A stretch of DNA of 12,463 nt from an uncultured Erysipelotrichaceae bacterium (GTDB lineage Bacteria; Bacillota_I; Bacilli_A; Erysipelotrichales; Erysipelotrichaceae). Location: positions 1-12,463 of the forward strand of contig CALEMD010000118.1 of the NCBI GenBank assembly GCA_937902945.1, written 5' to 3'. The translations under genes and the position numbers were made by a program. Under the pieces are notes generated by a model, which saw only the letters and a program-made list of their open reading frames with translations, was not told the origin of the DNA and did no database searches. Below are positions 1 to 6,568 of this stretch, one piece after another; position 1 is the stretch's first letter, and each line of letters starts with the position of its first letter.

Positions 1-29
1 TGGAGTTCAGACGTGTGCTCTTCCGATCT
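1..29. other. Illumina TruSeq adapter remnant
   Basis: These bases match the 3' portion of the standard Illumina TruSeq read-2 adapter, ending in GCTCTTCCGATCT. They are not genomic. Read as protein they give the well-known artefact peptides MCSSDL (plus strand) and IGRAHV (minus strand), the second fused to the truncated rpsD product. The adapter marks the window's left edge as the end of an untrimmed short-read contig. Confidence 0.97.
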
Positions 30-267
30 CATCCATATGTGCTGCCTTCTCATACAGATTGTAGAACTGACGTTCATTTACGCCGTACATGTTACGAATT
101 CTCTGCTTCTCACGAAGCTGTGTTCCGTAACCGCTGAGTTTGATTCTCTTTGTAGGTCCGTGTTGACCTGGTGCATAGGTTCTCTTTTTGAGTTCCTCGC
201 CGGTTTCAAGAATCGAGAAGCTTAAACGTCTTGATTTCTTCCAAACCGATCCTGTGTAACGTGCCAT
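30..267 (-). CDS. rpsD: 30S ribosomal protein S4, N-terminal part
   Basis: This is the first 79 residues of ribosomal protein S4, of about 200 expected. S4 binds 16S rRNA early in small-subunit assembly. The start MARYTGSVWKKSRRL and the later APGQHGP, LREKQRIRNMYGVNERQF are hallmark S4 segments. No cysteine is present, so it is the zinc-free form of the N-terminal domain. The ATG has a strong AGGAGGA ribosome binding site at 276-282. The gene is cut by the contig end, not by mutation; the next codon already contains adapter bases. It is divergent from ezrA, and S4 is encoded near ezrA in Bacillus subtilis too. In Bacillota S4 normally represses its own gene through its mRNA leader. Confidence 0.95.
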
Positions 268-436
268 GTTTTGTTTCCTCCTTATGGTTCGAGAAACAAT
301 AACAGGTGCAGATCTTCATATGCAGGGTGTTGCTACTGTTCCGTTTCGCTTATTGCAGCAAGTTACTACGGCGGCAGGATTTCTCCTGTTAGCAACGCCT
401 TATGCATGACTCCGCAAGCTGCCATCATTTGACGCT
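268..436 (-). promoter_or_regulatory. rpsD mRNA leader, candidate S4 autoregulatory RNA
   Basis: About 168 nt separate the predicted transcription start from the rpsD ATG, and they can fold. GUUGCUA (396-390) pairs with UAGCAAC (335-329), enclosing a region that contains a CAGGA-GAAA-UCCUG hairpin with a GNRA-type tetraloop (388-375). A long structured leader is what is known for Bacillota rpsD, where S4 binds its own mRNA to repress translation. I see the helices; assignment to the S4 leader family is inferred from position and length. Confidence 0.6.
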
Positions 437-441
437 CAATA

Positions 442-470
442 AATATAGCAAATTCACTCATGGAAGTCAA
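442..470 (-). promoter_or_regulatory. rpsD promoter
   Basis: Read on the minus strand this is TTGACT (470-465), a 17-bp spacer and TATATT (447-442), an almost consensus sigma-A promoter. Transcription should start near 435-436, leaving the long rpsD leader. It lies back to back with the ezrA promoter, about 30 bp away. Confidence 0.85.
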
Positions 471-501
471 CGAATTATGCCTGTTTTCACTTTGCACAAT
501 G

Positions 502-510
502 TGGTAGAAT
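502..510 (+). promoter_or_regulatory. ezrA operon promoter, extended -10
   Basis: TGGTAGAAT (502-510) is an extended -10 element (TGn plus TAGAAT). Only a poor -35 (TGTTTT at 482-487, 17-bp spacing) is visible, which is usual for extended -10 promoters. The transcript would begin near 517 and give ezrA a short leader carrying GAGAGG (521-526) before the ATG at 538. Confidence 0.55.
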
Positions 511-537
511 AAATACAAATGAGAGGTAGATGCTGCT

Positions 538-2268
538 ATGGATAAAGTACTTACATTTTTATCGGATATCAGGGTTGTGATTGGAATCGGCGTTCTGGTT
601 CTGATCCTTATTCTCTGGTTTATAGTGAAAAAGATACAGTCAGGCAAATATAAAAAAGAACTTCAGGAGCTTGAAGTTCGTTATAACAGCATAAAAAGTG
701 TTCCGCTTTCCTTCAAAATGACAAAAGCGGTCGCAATTGCCAGAGTGGATCCTGAAGCAATGTCAAAAGTAACAGGATATAAAGATGATTTTGATAAGGC
801 ACAGGCAAATCTGAAGCAGATTTCTTCGGCCTTGGCAGATACAGAGGACAACATTCTGATCGGCAAGCTGAAGGATGCAAAAAAGCAGATGCTCGATCTT
901 GATTCGAGTCTTCTTTTAGGTGAGCAGCAGGTGGGAAAATTGAATCAGTTCCTTGATTCTATCCTTGAAAAGGAGAATGCACAGAGAACAGAAGTCACGC
1001 AGCTGAAGAATGAATTCCGTGATTTGAAGGCTTCTGCACAGGAAAAGAGCAATACACTCTCCTACTGCTGGAATACAATTGAAAAGAATATAACTGAAAC
1101 AGAGAAGATGTTTTCAGCGTTTGAAGAATGGATGTATGCATCTGATTTTGAAAAAGCAAATGCTGAACTGGTTAGCATTAAAACAAGCATGGAGCGTCTG
1201 AAGGAAATCATCAATACATTGCCGGAACTTTTGTCTGATGCAAGAGGCGTCATTCCAAATATGGTTGAATCTTTGCATCATGACTATACATCCTGCAAAT
1301 CAGCCGGTGTATATCTGAAGCATCTGAATGTTGAGAAGAATCTTTCTGTCATAACAGCATCACTCAAAGACGACTTGAGCCATCTGAAGGAGGGTGATGC
1401 AACGGATGTCAGAACTCACTTGGATGACTATAAGACTCGCATCACGCAGCTTGATGAGCAGATCAGGACTGAAGCAGCTGCAGTTAAAGAGCTGAAGCCG
1501 CTGACAAAGGAAACGGAACAGCTCAGCAAAGATTCTGTGATCAACCTCGACTATGTCAGCAGTCAGTATCAGAAAGCTTCTGTACGATTCGGGCTTGAGG
1601 ATATGGAACAGCGCATTGGCAATGATGATAAACGTCTGAAAGAACTTGCAATTACTAAGAGCAATGTATTCAGTATGGCTGGAAATGCCGATATACCGGC
1701 TAGTACAGTTCTATCTGACATGAAGGAGCTGAATCAGGATCTTACCAACTGCAATAATGATCTCAATGACATGAAGCAGCGACTCGAAAGTGCTGCCGGA
1801 GATGAGGAACGCGCAAAGAGACAGCTTGTCAAACTGCAGATCATCATGAACGAAATGCAGGTAAAGCGCAGAAAGTATAAGCTTCCATCCATTTCCAGCA
1901 ACTATGAAGAGGATATGAACAAAGCAAATGAATATATTCGCAGTCTGGGGCTTCTGATTGATGAAAATCCACTGAATGTGCAGCTGCTGAATGCCACTCT
2001 GCAGGAAGCGATCAGCTTCATATATAAGCTTTACAATGACCTGACGAATATGATTGCATCTGTCATAATGGTTGAGAATACGATTGTATTCGGAAACAGA
2101 TATCGTTCAACATATGCGGATATTGATTCAGACCTGACACGCTCAGAACTTTGCTTTAGAAACGGTGAATATACACAGGCTCTGACAATTGCCATCGCGA
2201 CAATTGAAAAGATTCATCCAGGCAATTACGAGACTATGATCAAGGAGAATTCTAAGAGTGCAGCATAG
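538..2268 (+). CDS. ezrA: Septation ring formation regulator EzrA
   Basis: EzrA is a membrane-anchored regulator of FtsZ ring assembly in Gram-positive bacteria. The 576-residue product has the expected architecture and nearly the usual length (about 560-575): a short N-terminus, one transmembrane helix at about residues 12-31 followed by KK, then a very long charged coiled-coil region of spectrin-like repeats on the cytoplasmic side. Near the C-terminus, GNRYR (519-523) matches the conserved QNR-type patch, and a helix-rich segment ending in EKIHPG follows, as in Bacillus EzrA. A gene for cysteine desulfurase begins inside its last codons (11-nt overlap), and nifZ and thiI also lie close to ezrA in Bacillus subtilis. 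The start is supported by GAGAGG about 11 nt upstream. Confidence 0.92.
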   Translation: MDKVLTFLSDIRVVIGIGVLVLILILWFIVKKIQSGKYKKELQELEVRYNSIKSVPLSFKMTKAVAIARVDPEAMSKVTGYKDDFDKAQANLKQISSALADTEDNILIGKLKDAKKQMLDLDSSLLLGEQQVGKLNQFLDSILEKENAQRTEVTQLKNEFRDLKASAQEKSNTLSYCWNTIEKNITETEKMFSAFEEWMYASDFEKANAELVSIKTSMERLKEIINTLPELLSDARGVIPNMVESLHHDYTSCKSAGVYLKHLNVEKNLSVITASLKDDLSHLKEGDATDVRTHLDDYKTRITQLDEQIRTEAAAVKELKPLTKETEQLSKDSVINLDYVSSQYQKASVRFGLEDMEQRIGNDDKRLKELAITKSNVFSMAGNADIPASTVLSDMKELNQDLTNCNNDLNDMKQRLESAAGDEERAKRQLVKLQIIMNEMQVKRRKYKLPSISSNYEEDMNKANEYIRSLGLLIDENPLNVQLLNATLQEAISFIYKLYNDLTNMIASVIMVENTIVFGNRYRSTYADIDSDLTRSELCFRNGEYTQALTIAIATIEKIHPGNYETMIKENSKSAA

Positions 2269-3388
2269 GGTTTATTTCGATAACGCTAGTACAAGTAATA
2301 TTAATCCTGAAATATATGAGACATACTGCCGGCTGTTAAAAGAAAACTATGCAAACAGCGAATCGCTGTACGAAGAAGGAAGCAGTATAAATCGTATGAT
2401 GGAAAAAGCCCGGAGCGCTATAGCCGGGCTTTTAGAAGTATCGCCAGATGAAATTATATTTACAAGCGGATCGTGCGAAAGCAATACATCAGCTATCAAA
2501 GGAGTTTCTCTGGCATTGCCAGAGAAAAAGCACATCATTACTACTGCTGTAGAGCATTCGAGCATTATGAATGCATGTTCGCAGATGGAGAAGCTGTTTA
2601 GCTATCGCGTAAGCTATCTGCCAGTTGATCAATCTGGGAAAATCCGCATCAGTGATCTGATTGAAGAACTCGATGAAGACACGGCTCTTGTCAGCATAAT
2701 GATGGTGAATAATGAAAGCGGAGCAATCAATCCGATAGCTGAAGCAGGAGAATACATCAAGAAACACTCGCATGCCTACTTCCACACTGATATGACCCAG
2801 GCTGCTGGCAAATTGCCTCTTTCAATGAATAATATAGATCTTGCTTCCATATCTGCTCATAAGATAGAAGGGCTGAAAGGGAGCGGCATTCTTATAAAGA
2901 AAAGACATGTTCCATTTGTTCCTCTTATCTGCGGAGGCGAACAGGAAAGTGGCATGCGCGGCGGAACTAGCAATGCAGTCGTTAATGCAATGCTCGCGAA
3001 AACGCTGCGTCTTGCAGAAGAAGGCAGAATTCAAAACCATGATAGAATCGCGCAGATGCATGATCATCTAATTGAAAAGCTGCAGGAAATACCGGGCATT
3101 GAACTAAACAGCCCAACAGACAGTGTTGATTCAATTATCAATTTCTCTTACGAGAAAATACCTAGCGAAGTTATGCAGAATGCATTGAATCAGAAAGGAT
3201 TCATGGTTTCTGCGAGAAGTACATGCGACAGTCATTCTGTCAATCCAAGCTATGTTCTTACGGCAATGGGATACAGTACAAGAAGAGCATCCTGCTGCAT
3301 CAGGGTGAGTCTGTCAGCAAGGAATACGATACCGGAAACAGATGCATTCATCTGTGCACTAAAGGAGATCATTGAACACTATGGCTGA
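2258..3388 (+). CDS. nifZ: Cysteine desulfurase, NifZ/IscS type
   Basis: This PLP enzyme converts cysteine to alanine and carries the sulfur as a persulfide. Next to thiI it is the likely dedicated sulfur donor for tRNA 4-thiouridine, as shown for Bacillus subtilis NifZ-ThiI. The 376-residue protein is family length. Visible residues: FDNAST at the N-terminus, the PLP-stacking His100 (VEHSS), NNE at 151-153, HTD at 176-178, the PLP lysine K202 in SAHKIEG, RGGTSN at 234-239, and the persulfide cysteine C323 in VSARSTCDS, where most relatives have VSTGSACSS. It starts at GTG 2258, with AAGGAG at 2242-2247, inside the end of ezrA, so translation is probably coupled. Two strong inverted repeats lie in its 5' part (2404-2433 and 2505-2527). 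Confidence 0.93.
   Translation: MQHRVYFDNASTSNINPEIYETYCRLLKENYANSESLYEEGSSINRMMEKARSAIAGLLEVSPDEIIFTSGSCESNTSAIKGVSLALPEKKHIITTAVEHSSIMNACSQMEKLFSYRVSYLPVDQSGKIRISDLIEELDEDTALVSIMMVNNESGAINPIAEAGEYIKKHSHAYFHTDMTQAAGKLPLSMNNIDLASISAHKIEGLKGSGILIKKRHVPFVPLICGGEQESGMRGGTSNAVVNAMLAKTLRLAEEGRIQNHDRIAQMHDHLIEKLQEIPGIELNSPTDSVDSIINFSYEKIPSEVMQNALNQKGFMVSARSTCDSHSVNPSYVLTAMGYSTRRASCCIRVSLSARNTIPETDAFICALKEIIEHYG
2404..2433 (+). repeat. Terminator-like inverted repeat inside nifZ
   Basis: AAAAGCCCGG (2404-2413) and CCGGGCTTTT (2424-2433) are exact reverse complements around a 10-nt loop. A GC-rich stem followed by four T residues has the shape of a weak intrinsic terminator, yet it lies in frame within codons 49-59 of nifZ. 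It may lower nifZ-thiI expression relative to ezrA; that is inference. Confidence 0.75.
2505..2527. repeat. 10-bp perfect hairpin inside nifZ
   Basis: TTTCTCTGGC (2505-2514) and GCCAGAGAAA (2518-2527) are exact reverse complements with a 3-nt loop, about 70 bp after the first nifZ repeat. There is no T-run after it on the coding strand, so it is not terminator-like. Confidence 0.8.
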
Positions 3389-4568
3389 ATTTGATACAGT
3401 ACTGATCCGCTACGGCGAGCTCAGCACAAAAGGAAAAAATCGAAAGGATTTCACAAAAAAGCTTCTGCAGAATATCAAAAGAATGCTGAAGCAGTTTCCT
3501 GATCTTCAGTACACAAGAACCTACGACAGAATCTATATTCATTTGAACGGCAGCGAGGATATTGCAGAATTGCGCAGACTGCTTTCGATGGTATTCGGCA
3601 TCAGTTCCTTTTCGTTCACAGAAAAAGTAAAAGCAGATCTAGAAGTGATAGAAGCCACGGCATTGAGGATGGCACAGGAAACGAAACTGTCTACCTTTAA
3701 GATCGTCACAAAGAGACATGATAAGACTTTTCCTATGAACAGTGATGGCATCAACAGAGCTGTTGCTGGAGTCATACTGAAGAATACGGATCATAAAGTT
3801 GACGTTCATAATCCTGATTTTAAAATACGCATTGAAGTACATGAGGATGCCGCATATCTGACATCAGAAAAGATACCGGGAGCAGGAGGATATCCTACTG
3901 GCATCAATGGCAAAGTACTGCTGATGCTTTCAGGAGGAATCGATTCGCCGGTTGCGGCTTATGAACTGATGAAGCGCGGCATTGAAGTAGAGGCGGTGCA
4001 TTTTGCTTCTCCGCCATATACTTCTGACAATGCCAGGAAGAAAGTTATGGATCTTGCCAGTCTGATCAGCATTTATCAGGGCAGGATGAAAGTCCATGTC
4101 ATTAATTTCACTGACATGCAGCTGGCAATCAATAAAGCAGCCGGAGATCCATATTCAATAACTCTGATGCGCAGAATGATGTTCCGTATTGCAGAAAAAG
4201 TTGCTGAAAACAATCACTGTCTGGCATTGGCTACAGGAGAAAGCATCGGTCAGGTTGCCTCACAGACACTGGAGAGTGTAGCCTGCATTAATTCAGTTAT
4301 ACATATGCCGGTTATCAGACCGCTTGTCTGTTTTGATAAGATAGAGATTATTGAACTTGCTAGAAAGATCAATACTTATGAGATTTCTATCGAACCGTTT
4401 GAAGACTGCTGTACAATCTTCGACCCGAAGAATCCTGTTACAAAACCTGTCAATGAGAAAGCCGAAGCATATGAAAGCAGATTTGACTATGCTAAAATGA
4501 TTGAGGATTGCATGAACAGCAGATTTACAGAAGTGATCCATCCTGCAGTTCAGGAAGAGTATTTGTAA
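3381..4568 (+). CDS. thiI: tRNA 4-thiouridine synthase ThiI
   Basis: ThiI adenylates U8 of tRNA and installs sulfur to make 4-thiouridine; in some bacteria it also serves thiamine synthesis. The 395-residue protein has the N-terminal ferredoxin-like domain beginning IRYGELSTKGKNR (9-21), a THUMP domain to about 165, the linker GAGGYPTG (167-174), and the PP-loop ATP pyrophosphatase with SGGIDSP (184-190) and TGESIGQVASQT (286-297). It stops after this domain; the C-terminal rhodanese domain of E. coli ThiI is absent, as in other Bacillota, where a partner desulfurase (here NifZ) carries the persulfide. I chose ATG 3381 because family members begin a few residues before RYGE; an upstream TTG (3372) is only 4 nt from AGGAG and is less likely. 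It overlaps nifZ by 8 nt. Confidence 0.95.
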   Translation: MAEFDTVLIRYGELSTKGKNRKDFTKKLLQNIKRMLKQFPDLQYTRTYDRIYIHLNGSEDIAELRRLLSMVFGISSFSFTEKVKADLEVIEATALRMAQETKLSTFKIVTKRHDKTFPMNSDGINRAVAGVILKNTDHKVDVHNPDFKIRIEVHEDAAYLTSEKIPGAGGYPTGINGKVLLMLSGGIDSPVAAYELMKRGIEVEAVHFASPPYTSDNARKKVMDLASLISIYQGRMKVHVINFTDMQLAINKAAGDPYSITLMRRMMFRIAEKVAENNHCLALATGESIGQVASQTLESVACINSVIHMPVIRPLVCFDKIEIIELARKINTYEISIEPFEDCCTIFDPKNPVTKPVNEKAEAYESRFDYAKMIEDCMNSRFTEVIHPAVQEEYL

Positions 4569-4594
4569 TAGATACAGAAAGAGAGGATGTTCCA

Positions 4595-4849
4595 ATGGGT
4601 TTATTCTCCAGTAAAAAACACAATCCGCAGATTGTGAAGGAGTTTGAAGCACTGATGGTTAAAGGCGCATCTGAAAGTGAGAATGAGTTTTTAGACAGTC
4701 TTAACAAAATCACAACAGCGATTGAATACGATAATTCCTATTCAACAAATGATAAGTTGAAGATATATGAACTGATATCGCAGATCAGCAACTGCACCGC
4801 TTCGCAGCGCTCTAAATATGCATCTCAGCTTAAAAAGAAGCTGTCATAA
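4595..4849 (+). CDS. Hypothetical 84-residue protein
   Basis: I do not recognise this gene. It begins 26 nt after thiI and has AGAGAGG (4580-4586) 8 nt before its ATG, so it is probably the last gene of the ezrA-nifZ-thiI operon; a terminator follows at once. The 84-residue product starts MGLFSSKKHN and looks soluble and mostly helical, with a charged middle, a tract near residues 45-52 rich in Asn, Ser and Tyr, one cysteine and a basic C-terminus (KKKLS). No transmembrane segment or known motif is visible. The frame is open further upstream into thiI, but the ribosome binding site fixes the start. Real expression is likely; function unknown. Confidence 0.7.
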   Translation: MGLFSSKKHNPQIVKEFEALMVKGASESENEFLDSLNKITTAIEYDNSYSTNDKLKIYELISQISNCTASQRSKYASQLKKKLS

Positions 4850-4856
4850 AGTGAAG

Positions 4857-4881
4857 GAAGGGAATGGTTCTCTTCATTTTT
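4857..4881 (+). terminator. Terminator of the ezrA-thiI operon
   Basis: GAAGGGAA (4857-4864) pairs with TTCTCTTC (4868-4875) through 8 pairs, one a G-U, around a 3-nt loop, followed by ATTTTT. It lies 7 nt after the stop of the 84-residue gene and just before the stop codon of the convergent metallophosphoesterase gene. The reverse strand lacks a good T-run, so it acts mainly on the plus-strand operon. Confidence 0.6.
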
Positions 4882-4882
4882 A

Positions 4883-5758
4883 TTATTCGGAATCAATTGA
4901 TTTATGCTGGAGTCTGTATATAACCACCTCTGCATTTGAAAGAAAGCGCACATCTTTGACTGTCGTACCGACACCGTTGGATATATCCAGAGTGAATGAA
5001 CCTGAAACAGTGTGCTTGCCGCGGAAATAATTGACTGCCATTTCCGGTGTATATAAGGCATCGAAGAAGTAGTAAGCCTGTCCGCCAAGACTGTGCCCAG
5101 CAAGAAAATACTTAGTTGAATCGGCTGGAACACTGTCAGCAGTATCCGGTGTATGGCATACAGTCAGAACAAAGGATGTAGGAGATACATTGGCATATGC
5201 CGCACTGATATCAGCGGTACCTTTAAGACCGCTGTCTAGACCTACTATGGCAATGGATTGCGAACCTTCGTTTCTGAGACTGATGGAGCTGTTCAGCAGA
5301 AGTTCGAAATCACCATTGTAAAGGGTATCTTTCACATTCTGCAGACGTGTGTCATCAGAATGGTCAAAATCACCGAGAACAGCAAATTTGCCCAGCGGCG
5401 CTTTGATGGATTTCAAAGCCGCAGTAACAGTGCTGATCTGTTCCTCTGTGACTGTGCCGGCATTTTGATCATACAGATCGCCGCCGAAGATGACAGCATC
5501 TGGAGAAAGACTGTTGATCGTATCGATCAGCTTGCCCAGTCTTTCGTCATCCATGAAAGTTCCATAATCCAGATCGGTGAAAAAAAGGATGTTTACATCA
5601 TCAAGCTGATCCGGAATATAAATGGAGGAAATGGTTTCATAGCGCGTAGTGAAACGTGATGGAGCTGTATAAAAAGCATCAAATGCAAGTACTGCACTTG
5701 TACATATCAGCAGGGCTAGGATCAGAAGGATCCTGATAATCAGTTTCTGAGTTTTCAT
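4883..5758 (-). CDS. Membrane-anchored metallophosphoesterase-like protein, degenerate active site
   Basis: The fold resembles YkuE/YaeI-type metallophosphoesterases, which hydrolyse phosphoesters with two metals. From the ATG at 5758 it has 291 residues, with a hydrophobic N-terminal anchor (about residues 5-27) and the domain outside the membrane. Family motifs are in order but altered: DxH reads D62-L-D64; GDxxD is intact (D94, D97); GNHD reads G129-D-F-D132; the His motif CHTPD is intact (H202); GHxHGGQ reads GHSLGGQ (221-227). Thus several usual metal ligands (first His, the Asn-His pair, last His) are replaced, while others stay. It may be inactive or use a different metal site. The frame is open up to GTG 5782; neither start has a clear ribosome binding site. 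It is divergent from the broken HAD gene. Confidence 0.75.
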   Translation of the reverse strand: MKTQKLIIRILLILALLICTSAVLAFDAFYTAPSRFTTRYETISSIYIPDQLDDVNILFFTDLDYGTFMDDERLGKLIDTINSLSPDAVIFGGDLYDQNAGTVTEEQISTVTAALKSIKAPLGKFAVLGDFDHSDDTRLQNVKDTLYNGDFELLLNSSISLRNEGSQSIAIVGLDSGLKGTADISAAYANVSPTSFVLTVCHTPDTADSVPADSTKYFLAGHSLGGQAYYFFDALYTPEMAVNYFRGKHTVSGSFTLDISNGVGTTVKDVRFLSNAEVVIYRLQHKSIDSE

Positions 5759-5800
5759 AGAATAACGATAACATGATAACACATGGATGCTGGTGAGGTA

Positions 5801-5809
5801 TGCTATAAT
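5801..5809 (+). promoter_or_regulatory. Extended -10 element before the HAD pseudogene
   Basis: TGCTATAAT (5801-5809) is a perfect extended -10. No convincing -35 is seen. Transcription would begin near 5815-5816, on or next to the first ATG of the HAD frame, giving a nearly leaderless mRNA or translation from the second in-frame ATG (5833). Confidence 0.55.
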
Positions 5810-5814
5810 CCTAA

Positions 5815-6568
5815 ATGAAAAGAGACGAATGCATGCTTGAAAAAGCGTATCTTATTAATCTGAAAGTAATACTTGCACATCCTGATGACAGCAATCGGTT
5901 ACTGTCGGCATTGACGCAGAACGGACTGCCTTTTGTGTTTATTGATGAAAGCGGTCTTTTCACACGTGAACAGCTGAGTGAAAAACTATATGATTATGGC
6001 TTTAAAGGAATCTATCCAGAACTGTTCTATACCAGCAATATGGCTGCTGTAGATTATGTGTTGCAGCAGGACCCAAATCATCTAAGAGCTGGATATCTAG
6101 GTTCAGCGGCACTTAAGAATGCTTTGCTGACAGGCGGCTTTCAGATCTGCCAAGAGCATGCAGACTGGCTGTTTTTGGGATTGGACAGGAACGATGGCTA
6201 TCCTGACTACTGCAATGGACTGCAGATGATAGGTTGCCACAAATGATGAGCCGATTTACAGCCGCAGAGAAACTAAGATGATAGGGGCGGGCGCACAGAC
6301 TGCGATGCTTGAATATGCTTCTGGCAGAAAGGCCCTGCATATAGGAATGCCGCAGCCGATCATAGCTCTTTGCGCTATGAAATACATAGGAACATCAGCT
6401 GATAATACAATTCTAGTCGGCGACAGCGTTTCAAAAGATATTCTATGCGGCAATCGAGCAGGAATGGAAACTGTGCTGATTTCGTCAGATATGAGTGAAT
6501 CGGCTGAGCTTCTTAAAGAAGTGCATCCAACTTACTTGGTTGAAGACCTAAACGGTCTGCTTCGCTGA
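5815..6568 (+). pseudogene. Broken NagD-type (HAD-IIA) phosphatase gene
   Basis: Two consecutive frames together encode a NagD/YutF-type HAD-IIA protein. The first (5815-6246) covers the N-terminal core half and most of the cap, with GLDRNDGY near its end. The second, readable from 6233, continues with ATNDEP, GAGAQTAML and VGDSVSKDI, the C-terminal core. From memory of the family about six residues should stand between LQMI (to 6231) and VATN (from 6233), but one base is present, so roughly 17 nt seem deleted, which also shifts frame. Catalytic residues are gone as well: the expected DLDGT nucleophile motif reads NLKVI, the motif II region reads IDES, and the GKP lysine reads GMP. Only the VGDxxxxDI acid motif remains. 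Translation could start at ATG 5815 or 5833. Probably a pseudogene of an already inactive phosphatase. Confidence 0.8.

Noticed and set aside
13..225. Plus-strand open frame starting MCSSDL
   Set aside because: It begins in adapter sequence and is antisense to rpsD; MCSSDL is a known adapter artefact.
3372..3380. TTG start for thiI
   Set aside because: It is only 4 nt from the ribosome binding site and adds residues not expected in the family; ATG 3381 fits better.
5192..5214. Two 10-nt palindromes close together (GGCATATGCC, CTGATATCAG)
   Set aside because: About a dozen 10-nt palindromes are expected by chance in a window this size.
5258..5659. Plus-strand open frame of 133 codons
   Set aside because: It is antisense to the metallophosphoesterase gene, which has clear family motifs; no ribosome binding site or family resemblance.
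6229..6235. Single-base sequencing error as the cause of the HAD frameshift
   Set aside because: The join also lacks about six residues of family spacing, so one miscalled base does not explain it; assembly error is still possible.
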